From Anaerolineales bacterium (lineage in GTDB: Bacteria; Chloroflexota; Anaerolineae; Anaerolineales; UBA4823), in NCBI GenBank assembly GCA_020853835.1, contig JADYYC010000060.1, positions 1 through 15,819 on the forward strand: 15,819 nucleotides of DNA. The letters run 5' to 3'. Numbering within the stretch: position 1 is the stretch's first letter; every line of letters begins with the position of its first letter. Below, in pieces: positions 7,771 to 15,237 of this stretch. A program made the translations under genes and the position numbers. The notes below the pieces were generated by a model. It was not told the DNA's origin, did not search any database, and worked only from the letters and a program-made list of their open reading frames with translations.

Positions 7771-8288
7771 AACGCGGACTGTTGATCGTCAACACGGGCG
7801 ACGGCAAGGGGAAAACGACGGCTGCCCTGGGACTCATGCTGCGCGCCTGGGGCCGCGGTTTTCGAGTGTGCGTGATCCAGTTCATCAAGGCCGAAACCGG
7901 CTCTTGGGGCGAGTTTAAAGCCGCCGAACGCCTGGAAATCGAGTGGCACAAAATGGGCGACGGCTTCACCTGGCTCTCCAAAGACATGGATGCGACCATC
8001 CGCTGCGCCCGCAACGGCTGGGAGCTTGCCCAGGAGAAAATTGTCAGCGGGGATTACGACCTGATCGTGCTCGACGAGTTCACCTACCCGCTCAATTTCG
8101 GCTGGCTGGACACTGCCGAGGTCATCTCCTGGCTGAAAATGCACAAACCGCCCGAGCTGCACCTGGTCATCACGGGTCGCAACGCACCCGAAGCCCTGAT
8201 CGAATATGCCGACCTGGTCACCGAGATGAACGTCGTCAAGCATCCTTATGACCAGGGCATCAAAGCCCAGCCGGGGATCGAATTCTAA
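7767..8288 (+). CDS. cobO: Cob(I)yrinic acid a,c-diamide adenosyltransferase
   Basis: This 173-residue enzyme transfers the 5'-deoxyadenosyl group of ATP to reduced corrinoids, making the adenosyl form needed by the later steps. The N-terminal P-loop GDGKGKTT (11-18) is the unusual ATP-binding motif of the CobA/CobO/BtuR family, and the end PYDQGIKAQPGIEF is the family's typical C-terminus. VLDEFTYPL in the middle is the expected Walker B-like region. The length is usual. The start ATG overlaps the btuD stop (ATGA), indicating translational coupling, with GAAAGG a little upstream. It can act on imported cobinamide or cobalamin. It is not a PduO-type enzyme. Confidence 0.95.
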   Translation: MKRGLLIVNTGDGKGKTTAALGLMLRAWGRGFRVCVIQFIKAETGSWGEFKAAERLEIEWHKMGDGFTWLSKDMDATIRCARNGWELAQEKIVSGDYDLIVLDEFTYPLNFGWLDTAEVISWLKMHKPPELHLVITGRNAPEALIEYADLVTEMNVVKHPYDQGIKAQPGIEF

Positions 8289-8306
8289 ACCGGGGAAGGA
8301 CCCAAA

Positions 8307-9362
8307 ATGCATCTCGAAGACATCCTTGCACAGATTACGCCGCTCGACCAGCAGACCATGCAGACAGCTCGCACACGCCAGGGCGCTTTGACCAAGCCCC
8401 AGGGCAGCCTGGGCCGGCTGGAAGAGCTTTCGATTCAAATGGCAGGCATCACCGGCAGCCCGCGGCCGCGCTTGCGCCACAAGGTCGTGCTGGTGATGGC
8501 CGGCGACCACGGGGTGGTGAACGAGGGCGTGAGCGCTTTCCCCCAGGAGGTCACCCCCCAAATGGTGGCGAATTTCCTGAACGGCGGGGCGGCTATCAAC
8601 GTGCTCGCCAGACACGTCGGGGCGCGGGTGGTGGTCGTCGATATGGGCGTCGCGGCGGACATGCCCCCACATCCGGGCTTGCAGGTCCGAAAAATTGCGC
8701 ACGCCACGGGTAACATCGCCCGCGGCCCGGCGATGAGCCGTGCGCAGGCGTTGGAGTGCCTCCAGACCGGCGCACAGGTCTGCCTGGAACAGATCCAGGC
8801 CGGCCTGGACCTGCTGGCCACGGGCGATATGGGGATCGGCAACACCACGCCCTCGGCGGCGATCGCCTGCGCCGTCACGGGCCGCCCGGCGGAGGAAATC
8901 GCCGGGCGAGGCACCGGCGTCGACGACCGGGGAATGCAGCGCAAGATCGCGGCCATCCGCCTGGCGCTCGAGACCAACCACCCCGATCCTTCCGACGGCG
9001 TCGACCTGCTCGCAAAGCTGGGCGGTTTCGAGATCGGCGGGCTGGCGGGCGCGATCCTGGCGGCGGCCTCCCAGCGCCGCCCGGTCGTGATCGACGGGTT
9101 TATTTCGACTGCGGCAGCTATGATCGCCGTCCTCCTCGCCCCCGAGGCGCGCCATTACCTGATCGCCGCCCACACCTCGATGGAAACGGGGCATCATGTT
9201 ATGATGGATTGGCTGCAAGTGCGCCCGCTGTTAGACCTGCAGATGCGCCTTGGAGAAGGCACGGGCGCCGCGTTAGCCATGTCGCTAGTCGAAGCCTCGT
9301 GCAAGATCCTCGACGAGATGGCCACATTCGAGGAAGCCGGGGTCGCCGGAAAAGAAACCTAG
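8307..9362 (+). CDS. cobT: Nicotinate-nucleotide:dimethylbenzimidazole phosphoribosyltransferase
   Basis: This 351-residue enzyme activates the lower-ligand base: it transfers phosphoribose from nicotinate mononucleotide to DMB or a similar base, giving alpha-ribazole phosphate. Clear family signatures are KPQGSLGRLEEL at 30-41, MAGDHGV at 64-70, GDMGIGNTTPSAA at 173-185 and LGEGTGAALAM at 315-325. Glu317 falls at the same number as the catalytic base of the Salmonella enzyme. The length is standard. GGGGAAGGA ends 6 nt before the ATG, and the gap from cobO is 18 bp. The stop is one base before the next gene's start. Confidence 0.97.
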   Translation: MHLEDILAQITPLDQQTMQTARTRQGALTKPQGSLGRLEELSIQMAGITGSPRPRLRHKVVLVMAGDHGVVNEGVSAFPQEVTPQMVANFLNGGAAINVLARHVGARVVVVDMGVAADMPPHPGLQVRKIAHATGNIARGPAMSRAQALECLQTGAQVCLEQIQAGLDLLATGDMGIGNTTPSAAIACAVTGRPAEEIAGRGTGVDDRGMQRKIAAIRLALETNHPDPSDGVDLLAKLGGFEIGGLAGAILAAASQRRPVVIDGFISTAAAMIAVLLAPEARHYLIAAHTSMETGHHVMMDWLQVRPLLDLQMRLGEGTGAALAMSLVEASCKILDEMATFEEAGVAGKET

Positions 9363-9363
9363 A

Positions 9364-10152
9364 TTGCACCAAACCGACCGCCAACCTGACGAAAACCGCC
9401 CTTCGGGAATAAACGCGCTGCTGACTGCGCTGCAGTTCCTGCTGGTCTCGCCAGCCTTTATCCGCCGCCCGTTCACACCGGAAGAGCTGGGCGCAGCCGT
9501 GGGCTTCTACCCGCTGGCGGGGATGGTTTTGGGGCTGCTCCTCGCCGGTGGGCACTATCTGTTGGCGCTCGTCCTGCCCCCTTTGCTGAGCGCCGTCCTC
9601 ACGCTGGTTCTGTGGGTGGTCCTCACCGGCGCGCTGCACCTGGACGGATTTCTCGACACAATCGACGGGTTATTGGGCGGCTTCACCCCCGAGCAGCGCA
9701 TGGAGATCATGCGCGACGAGCGGGTCGGCGCCTATGCGCTGGCAGGGGGGACGCTCCTGCTTCTCACCAAGTTCAGCGCTCTTGCCGCTGCCCCCTGGGT
9801 CACGCCGGCGCTGCTGATTGCGCCGCTGCTCGGGCGCTGGGGGATCGCCCTGGCGGTGGTGGCCTACCCCTACGCCCGCCAGTCCGGCCTGGGCCGGGCG
9901 GTCAAAGACCATGCCGGGCTGCCCCAGGCGGTCGGAGCCACGCTTTTCACCCTGGCTGCCCTCGCAGTTTTGGCGCTCTGGGCGCCCATCGCGCCGGTCA
10001 TTTTTTCATTGTTTGTAGCCGGGCTGGTCACCATCCTGTTTGCCCGGTTTGCGCTGCGGCGCCTGCCCGGCCTGACCGGCGATATTTACGGGGCAATCAA
10101 CGAGCTTGTCGAAGCTGCGGTGTTGATTGTCTGGTGCATTTTGTGGAGGTAA
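9364..10152 (+). CDS. cobS: Adenosylcobinamide-GDP ribazoletransferase (cobalamin synthase)
   Basis: This 262-residue membrane enzyme performs the assembly step, joining adenosylcobinamide-GDP to alpha-ribazole (or its phosphate). The family signature HLDGFLDTIDGL is at 92-103, followed by RMEIMRDERVGAYA, which carries the conserved acidic residues. Several hydrophobic helices follow, in agreement with an integral membrane protein. The chosen start is TTG at 9364, one base after the cobT stop, with GGAAAAG upstream; the conserved region only begins near residue 17, so the start is less certain than the identity. Confidence 0.94.
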   Translation: MHQTDRQPDENRPSGINALLTALQFLLVSPAFIRRPFTPEELGAAVGFYPLAGMVLGLLLAGGHYLLALVLPPLLSAVLTLVLWVVLTGALHLDGFLDTIDGLLGGFTPEQRMEIMRDERVGAYALAGGTLLLLTKFSALAAAPWVTPALLIAPLLGRWGIALAVVAYPYARQSGLGRAVKDHAGLPQAVGATLFTLAALAVLALWAPIAPVIFSLFVAGLVTILFARFALRRLPGLTGDIYGAINELVEAAVLIVWCILWR

Positions 10153-10159
10153 ATATTTG

Positions 10160-10798
10160 ATGACGCATTTGCTGCTCGTCCGCCACGCCCAAACCGCCTG
10201 GAATGCCGACGGGCGGTTCATGGGACAGGCGGACATCGAGCTGGACGAGAAAGGCCTGCGCCAGGCAGACGCCGTAGGCCGCCGCCTGGCGCTCGAGCGC
10301 CCCGAAGCGATCTACACCAGCGATCTGAAACGCGCCGCGCAAACCGCCGAGAGCATCCGCCGTTCCATCGCCGAAAGCTGCGCGCCCGCCCCGCCGCCCC
10401 CTTTGATCGCCGAGCCAGCCCTGCGTGAAATCGACTTTGGCGGTTGGCAGGGATTGAACTATGAACAGATCACTGCCAACTACCCGGACGCGTTGAACGC
10501 CTGGCAGGCGGACCTGCTGAATTACGCCCCCCCGGACGGAGAGAGCGCTGCCCAGATGTTCGAACGCTTCTTCGCCGCCTACACACGCATCGTTGAGAAC
10601 CACCCTGGGGCAAGCGTGATCCTGGTCGCCCACGGCGGGCCGCTCCAGGCGCTGCTCTCCCATCTGCTCGGCCTGTCAGTTGACCGCTTCTGGCAGCTTC
10701 AAATGAGTAACGCCGGGATTTCCGAAGTAACTTTATATCCCGCGGGGGCGGTCCTGAACCGTTTCAACGACGCCGGCCATCTGGAGGGTGTGCACTGA
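10160..10798 (+). CDS. cobC: Alpha-ribazole phosphatase-like histidine phosphatase
   Basis: This 212-residue protein belongs to the histidine phosphatase (phosphoglycerate mutase) superfamily. It likely removes the phosphate from alpha-ribazole phosphate or from adenosylcobalamin phosphate. The catalytic motif is LLVRHAQTAWN with His9 and flanking Arg8. DLKRAAQTAE (Arg58), the acid region LREIDFGGWQG (Glu90) and VAHGG (His158) complete the site. An in-frame earlier start exists at 10127, but ATG 10160 is chosen because GGAGG (10145-10149) lies upstream and the fold starts there. The substrate is assigned from its position between cobS and cobU; the family itself is broad. Confidence 0.85.
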   Translation: MTHLLLVRHAQTAWNADGRFMGQADIELDEKGLRQADAVGRRLALERPEAIYTSDLKRAAQTAESIRRSIAESCAPAPPPPLIAEPALREIDFGGWQGLNYEQITANYPDALNAWQADLLNYAPPDGESAAQMFERFFAAYTRIVENHPGASVILVAHGGPLQALLSHLLGLSVDRFWQLQMSNAGISEVTLYPAGAVLNRFNDAGHLEGVH

Positions 10799-10832
10799 CC
10801 GCCCATCGATTACCCGTTATTTTGGGCGGGCC

Positions 10833-11414
10833 ATGTCCGCCGCGCCCGGAGCCGCTCCGGTGGGTAAGCTGACCCTCATCCTCGGCGGCGCCCGCAGCGG
10901 CAAGTCTGCTTACGCAGAAAAGCTGGCCCTCGAATATGCGGGACAGGTTACGTACATTGCTACGGCCCAGGCGCTGGATCAGGAAATGCTTCAGCGCGTC
11001 GCCGCCCACCGCCAGGCTCGTCCGGCCGCCTGGACCACGCTGGAGATCCCGCTGGGGGTCGGGCAGGCGCTGTTCGCCGGCGCGCCCCTCGCCGGGCTGG
11101 TACTCCTGGACTGCCTGACCCTGCTGGTGTCCAATCTGCTCATGCAGGTCTGCACGCCAGACGATGATGTGGATGAAACCGCTGGCTCTGCGCTGGTTGA
11201 CGAGGAAATCGAGAGCCTGCTGCGCGCCGTGCGCCTGAGCGAAGCGGATTTCATCGTCGTGTCCAACGAAGTCGGGCTGGGGCTGGTGCCGCCCTATCCG
11301 CTCGGCCGCGTCTATCGCGACCTGTTGGGCCGGGCAAACCAGCGCCTTGCCTCACAAGCGGACCAGGTCATCTTTATGATCGCTGGCATTCCGATGAGAC
11401 TGACGCCCCTCTGA
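10833..11414 (+). CDS. cobU: Adenosylcobinamide kinase / adenosylcobinamide-phosphate guanylyltransferase
   Basis: This bifunctional enzyme phosphorylates adenosylcobinamide and then transfers GMP to it, giving the substrate of CobS. The P-loop GGARSGKS is at 18-25. His59 in VAAHRQARPAAW aligns with the guanylylated His46 of Salmonella CobU. VLLDCLTLLVSNLL and SNEVGLGLVPPYPLGRVYRD are typical family blocks. The frame is open from GTG 10788, which overlaps the cobC stop. ATG 10833 is the entry used here, but GTG 10860 is also attractive: GGAG lies 8 nt before it and the family usually begins just before the P-loop strand. The identity is firm; the start is uncertain by up to 24 codons. Confidence 0.93.
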   Translation: MSAAPGAAPVGKLTLILGGARSGKSAYAEKLALEYAGQVTYIATAQALDQEMLQRVAAHRQARPAAWTTLEIPLGVGQALFAGAPLAGLVLLDCLTLLVSNLLMQVCTPDDDVDETAGSALVDEEIESLLRAVRLSEADFIVVSNEVGLGLVPPYPLGRVYRDLLGRANQRLASQADQVIFMIAGIPMRLTPL

Positions 11415-11425
11415 GAGGTGATCGC

Positions 11426-12685
11426 ATGAACGAATTCAGCCTGCCTTACGGCAAGACCGAACTGACCTTCCACCTCCCTGACGACCGCCGGATCGACTGC
11501 ATTGCGCCGCTCGACGTGCCAGCCGCAGCCGATCCGCAGGCTGCGATTAACGAGGCGCTCGAGGCGCCCCTTGGCGGCCGCCGGCTGGCGGACTTTCAAG
11601 GCGTGCGGAGCGCTGCAATCGCCATCAACGATAAGACGCGCCCGGTGCCGCACCAGTTCTTGCTGCCGCCCCTGCTCGAACGGCTTGAAATGCTGGGGCT
11701 CGAGCCGGGCTCGATCCAGTTGTTGATCGCCACCGGCACCCACCCGCCCATGACGCGGGACGAATTCACCCAGATCCTGCCAGGGTCGATCCTCGAGCGT
11801 TATCCGGTTTACACGCACGACGCGCGTGACGAGGCGAACCTGGTTTACCTCGGCCAGACCCCGCACGGCACCCCCGTCTGGACCAACCGCCGCTACGTCG
11901 AGGCGGACCTGCGCCTGGTGATCGGCAACATCGAGCCGCACCAGTTCGAGGGCTTCTCGGGGGGCGTGAAGAGCGCCGCGATCGGGCTGGCAGGCGATGT
12001 CACCATCAACCACAACCATGCCATGATGATCGATCCTATGTCAAACCTGGGCGTGTTCGAGGAGAACCCCGCCCGTCAGGACGTGGAAGCGATCGGCCGG
12101 CTCATCGGGGTGCACTTTGGCCTCAACGCCATCCTGAACAACCGCAAAGAGATCGTGCATGCGCTCGCGGGCGACCCGTACCTGGTGATCCAGCACGGCA
12201 TCCAGTTGGCGCGCCAATCCTGCCAGGTCGGCGTAGACCATCCTTACGACTTCATGATCGTCTCGCCGGGCGGGCACCCAAAGGACATCAACCTGTACCA
12301 GTCTCAGAAGGCGCTCTACCATGCCTGCCAGGTCATGCGCAGCGGCGCGACGGCGATCCTCGCCGCCGCCTGCCCCGAGGGCACCGGCAGCCGCAGCTAT
12401 GAAGAATGGGTGATCGGCATGAAATCCTACGCCGAGGTCTTCGAACGGTTCGAACGCGAGGGCTTCCGCATTGGCCCCCACAAAGCGTTCCAGATCGCCC
12501 GCGATGGGTCCAAAGTCCGCCTGCTGTTCCTGTCGGAAATGTCGCCTGATTTCGCCCGCTCCTTGCTGCTCGACCCGATTACGGACCTGCAGCAGGCTAT
12601 CGACGGGGTCCTGGAGCGGCTTCCAGCCTCGGCGCGCATCGGCATGATGCCGCGCGCCACCTCGACCGTCCCTTATCTGAGGTGA
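11426..12685 (+). CDS. LarA-type nickel-pincer racemase/epimerase homologue (DUF2088)
   Basis: This 419-residue protein belongs to the lactate racemase LarA family, whose members use a nickel-pincer nucleotide to racemise or epimerise alpha-hydroxy acids by hydride transfer. Key residues of the Lactiplantibacillus enzyme are present at a constant offset of two: His106 (IATGTH), His172 and Lys182 (EPHQFEGFSGGVKS), and His198 (NHNH), corresponding to the catalytic His108 and His174, the cofactor-bearing Lys184 and the nickel ligand His200. NDKTRPVP near 69-76 and QSQKA near 292-296 fit the substrate site. GAGGTG is 5 nt before the ATG, 11 bp after cobU, so it belongs to the cobalamin operon. 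No larB, larC or larE is in the window. The substrate is unknown; the family is secure. Confidence 0.9.
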   Translation: MNEFSLPYGKTELTFHLPDDRRIDCIAPLDVPAAADPQAAINEALEAPLGGRRLADFQGVRSAAIAINDKTRPVPHQFLLPPLLERLEMLGLEPGSIQLLIATGTHPPMTRDEFTQILPGSILERYPVYTHDARDEANLVYLGQTPHGTPVWTNRRYVEADLRLVIGNIEPHQFEGFSGGVKSAAIGLAGDVTINHNHAMMIDPMSNLGVFEENPARQDVEAIGRLIGVHFGLNAILNNRKEIVHALAGDPYLVIQHGIQLARQSCQVGVDHPYDFMIVSPGGHPKDINLYQSQKALYHACQVMRSGATAILAAACPEGTGSRSYEEWVIGMKSYAEVFERFEREGFRIGPHKAFQIARDGSKVRLLFLSEMSPDFARSLLLDPITDLQQAIDGVLERLPASARIGMMPRATSTVPYLR

Positions 12686-12798
12686 ATTAAGTGAACAAAA
12701 GCGCCTGAGCAATCGCGGCCATCGTGGTTCGGACTAGCGCCTCGTCTTGAAAAAGCCCCACCTTTCCCCGAAAATATATGTGGCCGGTTTGCAATCGA
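12686..12798. other. Intergenic region between convergent operons
   Basis: About 110 bp separate the stops of the larA-like gene and the minus-strand thioredoxin gene. I looked for a bidirectional terminator and saw no stem with a T tract on either strand, nor any coding signal. Confidence 0.5.
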
Positions 12799-13050
12799 TC
12801 AAGCCTTTTCCAGTGCGTTGGTCACCCAGGTAGTCACCTCGCCCGGGCTGGGGATGCGCCCTGAACACACTACCTGTTCGTCAATCACCAGGCCCGGTGT
12901 GGCAAGGATCGAGTATTCGCTGATTTTGTTGAAATCGGTGACTTTTTGAATTTCCGCCGAGACACCAAAATCATCAATCACTTTTCGGGTGATCTGTTCT
13001 ACCCGCTTGCAGTTTGCGCAGCCAGAGCCAAGTATTTTTATGGTTAGCAT
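12799..13050 (-). CDS. Small thioredoxin-fold protein with CANC motif
   Basis: This 83-residue protein is a minimal thioredoxin/glutaredoxin-like fold of the type found in archaea and anaerobes (TM0996/MTH895-like, also called redox-active disulfide protein 2). The redox pair is Cys11/Cys14 in GSGCANCK, the cis-Pro motif is TPG at 51-53, and there is an additional Cys62. ATG 13050 is the real start: GGAGG lies 5 nt upstream, and the TTG at 13062 lies directly at that ribosome binding site. It is the last gene of the arsR-permease operon, 70 bp after the permease stop. It probably supplies thiol reduction for, or works with, the permease; the exact partner is inferred. Confidence 0.88.
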   Translation of the reverse strand: MLTIKILGSGCANCKRVEQITRKVIDDFGVSAEIQKVTDFNKISEYSILATPGLVIDEQVVCSGRIPSPGEVTTWVTNALEKA

Positions 13051-13120
13051 TTCACCCTCCAATTATTGTTTTCTTATTCGAACCCATGCCGGCGGCCTCT
13101 TTTTACAGAGCAGGCAGGAA

Positions 13121-14599
13121 TTAATCCGCGGACGCCCCATGAGACGCGGCCTCCCTGTGGGTTTTTCGATAGCTTATTCGCCACAAAACGAGTGAAAGGA
13201 CAGTCAGGGTAGCGGTCAGATAAACCCCGATCATCACCAAGCTGCCTCCATCCACCCAGTAACCGTAGATCAGGCCCGCCAGCGCGCTGAATAGCGCCAC
13301 CCAGCCCACATAGATCCAGGCTTTGAAGCGTCCGATGATCGCCGCCGTGATCAGAATGCTTTGTAGACTGAGTTCAGGATCGGAAATCAAATACGCCAGC
13401 AGTGGACCGCGGTGCATCCCCAGGCTCAGGAACATCTGTGCAATTGGCACCTCGACCAGCGTGGGAAAGTACATGAACACGCCAAAAGCGACCCCTGCCA
13501 AATTCCCGAGGATCGTGTTCTCGCCGGCAATCGCCTCAACCCATTCCGGCTTGATCAGCACTCGGATCACGCCAACCAGGAACACCCCCGCCACCAACAG
13601 TGGGAATATCTGCTTGACGAACCGCCATGATTCCCACAAAAAATCCCGCCTCTCGTCTTCGCTCAAGCCGGTTCTAATGAACCACCCCAGGATCGCCAAC
13701 GCCGCCAGCACGCCAAAGAATTTCCCGGGAAACTCCAGCGTAATCCCATGAACGTGGGGTGAGATCCGGAAAGAAGCCGCCAGCAGGGTCAACCCAATCA
13801 GACTGATCGAGACCCATGTCCAGGTCGAAAAGCCCTCGTGGATAGAGTCCAGCCCCTTCCAGGCGGATAACCCAATCAATCCCAACATCAAAATTAACAG
13901 CACTCCCTGTGTCGTCACGCCCTCTTCGCCCTTTGCTGGATCGAATGGGACAAGCTGATTCAGAGACGCCTGGAATTGATCAATCCCGCCGAGCGGCAGT
14001 TCCACGGTGGCATAGACATTCCTGAGCAGGCCAATCTGGAGCGTTCCCAGCAGAAGCAGCGCGACCAGAACCATCAGGAAGATAACTGCGCCTCGCCGCA
14101 TGTTTGCCCGGCCGGCAAACAACGCATCCGACGCATGATCATGTATTGAGTCTTCTTTAGAGAAAATCAGCGCCATGATCAAACCGATCCCAATCCCGAA
14201 AGCCAGTGATAGCACCAGCCGGGCGGCTGCCAGGTCCACCCCTATCACTTTGCCCGTATAGACCAGCGCCATGATATTGATCGCAGGGGCTACAAACAAA
14301 AATGTGATCGCGGGTCCCAAGCCGGCGCCCTTCTTATATATCCCGGCAAATAGCGGGATGACGGTACAGGAGCACACCGCCAGCAGAAATCCGGCTGCGG
14401 CAGCAGCGGGGTAGGATATGAATTTTGGGGTACCGCGTCCCAAAAACCGCGTCACGGTTTCCTTCGGGATGAGCGCTGACATAGCGCCCGCGATAAAGAA
14501 AGCAGGCAGCAAGCACAACAGGACATGCGCCGCCATATAAGCCACCAGATTCCCCAGCCCCCCTTGCAGTAAAGAACCCAAAAACGCCAGGATATCCAT
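13121..14599 (-). CDS. Putative permease, DUF318/ArsP-like (UPF0718)
   Basis: This 492-residue membrane protein has about ten or more hydrophobic segments in two halves separated by a soluble stretch. The first half holds the hallmark CSCT (Cys76, Cys78) followed by VIPLFAGIYKKGAGLGPA and LFVAPAINIMAL, as in ArsP/YraQ-type permeases. The second half contains a related block FMYFPTLVEVPIAQMFLSLG. Family members export organoarsenicals or other metals, or are uncharacterised. It is longer than ArsP (about 300-350 residues). ATG 14599 overlaps the arsR stop as TGATG, and GAGG lies 7 nt upstream, so the pair is translationally coupled. An ArsR regulator and a thioredoxin on either side suggest metal(loid) or thiol-linked efflux; the substrate is not known. 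Confidence 0.87.
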   Translation of the reverse strand: MDILAFLGSLLQGGLGNLVAYMAAHVLLCLLPAFFIAGAMSALIPKETVTRFLGRGTPKFISYPAAAAAGFLLAVCSCTVIPLFAGIYKKGAGLGPAITFLFVAPAINIMALVYTGKVIGVDLAAARLVLSLAFGIGIGLIMALIFSKEDSIHDHASDALFAGRANMRRGAVIFLMVLVALLLLGTLQIGLLRNVYATVELPLGGIDQFQASLNQLVPFDPAKGEEGVTTQGVLLILMLGLIGLSAWKGLDSIHEGFSTWTWVSISLIGLTLLAASFRISPHVHGITLEFPGKFFGVLAALAILGWFIRTGLSEDERRDFLWESWRFVKQIFPLLVAGVFLVGVIRVLIKPEWVEAIAGENTILGNLAGVAFGVFMYFPTLVEVPIAQMFLSLGMHRGPLLAYLISDPELSLQSILITAAIIGRFKAWIYVGWVALFSALAGLIYGYWVDGGSLVMIGVYLTATLTVLSLVLWRISYRKTHREAASHGASAD

Positions 14600-15021
14600 C
14601 AGATGACCTCGGAAACGTGGATTACGCTTGAGGGGGCGCGGTTGCAAGTAGACGGTTTGGCGGCCTCCTCATTACACTTGGGGCAAGAACAGCTATCTCC
14701 CATTGCTTTGATATAAGCATCTTCAAGCTGCGCCTCGGTCACGCCCAACACGCGGCCCGCCTCTCGAATCAAATCCAACAGTTCAGGGTTTGCAAGGCGG
14801 TAATAAATAAACCGGCCGTCCCGGCGCGCATCCAGGATTTGCCACTCTCGCATGGCCATTAAGTGCTGAGAGATGTATGCCTGGCGCAAGCCAAGCCTTG
14901 CCTCGAGGTGACAGACACAGGCTTCTCCATTGCCGATCGTGAGGAGAATTCGGATGCGTTCTGGCTGGCTTACGTTGCGGAACAGATTAGCTATCCGCTC
15001 TTCAGGGGAGATTGTTGTCAT
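14599..15021 (-). CDS. arsR: ArsR-family metal(loid)-responsive repressor
   Basis: This 140-residue winged-helix repressor probably controls the operon it heads. The helix-turn-helix and wing lie at about 32-78 (LEARLGLRQAYISQHLMAMR, then the wing DGRFIYYRL). The sensor helix has ACVCHLEA with Cys35, Cys37 and His38, matching the CVC motif that binds As(III), Sb(III) or soft metals in classical ArsR. The C-terminus adds a second cluster CSCPKC at 111-116 and Cys126, which could be another metal site. AAGG lies 6 nt before the ATG. The end overlaps the permease start. Upstream is a promoter with a palindrome over its start site, fitting autorepression. Confidence 0.93.
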   Translation of the reverse strand: MTTISPEERIANLFRNVSQPERIRILLTIGNGEACVCHLEARLGLRQAYISQHLMAMREWQILDARRDGRFIYYRLANPELLDLIREAGRVLGVTEAQLEDAYIKAMGDSCSCPKCNEEAAKPSTCNRAPSSVIHVSEVI

Positions 15022-15030
15022 TGCTCACCT

Positions 15031-15060
15031 TATATTCAGGATTTCGAATATATTATACGA
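15031..15060. promoter_or_regulatory. Candidate ArsR operator, two overlapping inverted repeats
   Basis: TATATTC (15031-15037) and GAATATA (15046-15052) form a perfect 7-bp inverted repeat with an 8-bp spacer. Overlapping it, TCG.ATA (15044-15050) and TAT.CGA (15054-15060) form an imperfect repeat. Together they cover the -10 element, the predicted start site and the first leader bases, where a repressor would block polymerase. The half sites are AT-rich, so chance is possible for the shorter one. Confidence 0.45.
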
Positions 15061-15080
15061 GCAACAAATCTCCCCTTGAA
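15052..15080 (-). promoter_or_regulatory. Promoter of the arsR-permease-thioredoxin operon
   Basis: On the minus strand a perfect TATAAT lies at 15057-15052, with a weak -35 TTCAAG (3 of 6) at 15080-15075 and a 17-bp spacer. Transcription would start near 15045, about 24 nt before the arsR ATG. Confidence 0.5.
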
Positions 15081-15237
15081 GTAAAAATCGTCATATTTTT
15101 TCTGTGACGTTTGACAGATTGATGATACTTGGCTTTCTTTGATTGCCACCCTTTGCCCTTGCAACCGGGACCACGCCACGGCATCGACCTGGCTTCGCAC
15201 TCCCCAGGCGATGGTCAATTTCACCTCGTCCGTTACC

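Noticed and set aside
7683..9218. A 511-codon open frame on the minus strand opposite cobO and cobT
   Set aside because: It is the antisense shadow of two strongly recognised genes in GC-rich DNA; its translation is rich in H, R, G and D and shows no domain.
11312..12712. Two long minus-strand frames opposite cobU and the larA-like gene
   Set aside because: Both are antisense shadows of genes with intact catalytic motifs.
13051..13120. Possible terminator between permease and thioredoxin genes (CTCT/AGAG stem)
   Set aside because: The stem is only 4 bp with a poor T run in the needed direction.
15111..15116. A perfect TTGACA on the plus strand
   Set aside because: No -10 element at 16-18 bp spacing and no plus-strand gene follows.
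15061..15237. Possible small gene or RNA between arsR and the broken HEAT gene
   Set aside because: Apart from the arsR -35 region, no start with a ribosome binding site, no stable hairpin and no repeat could be supported.
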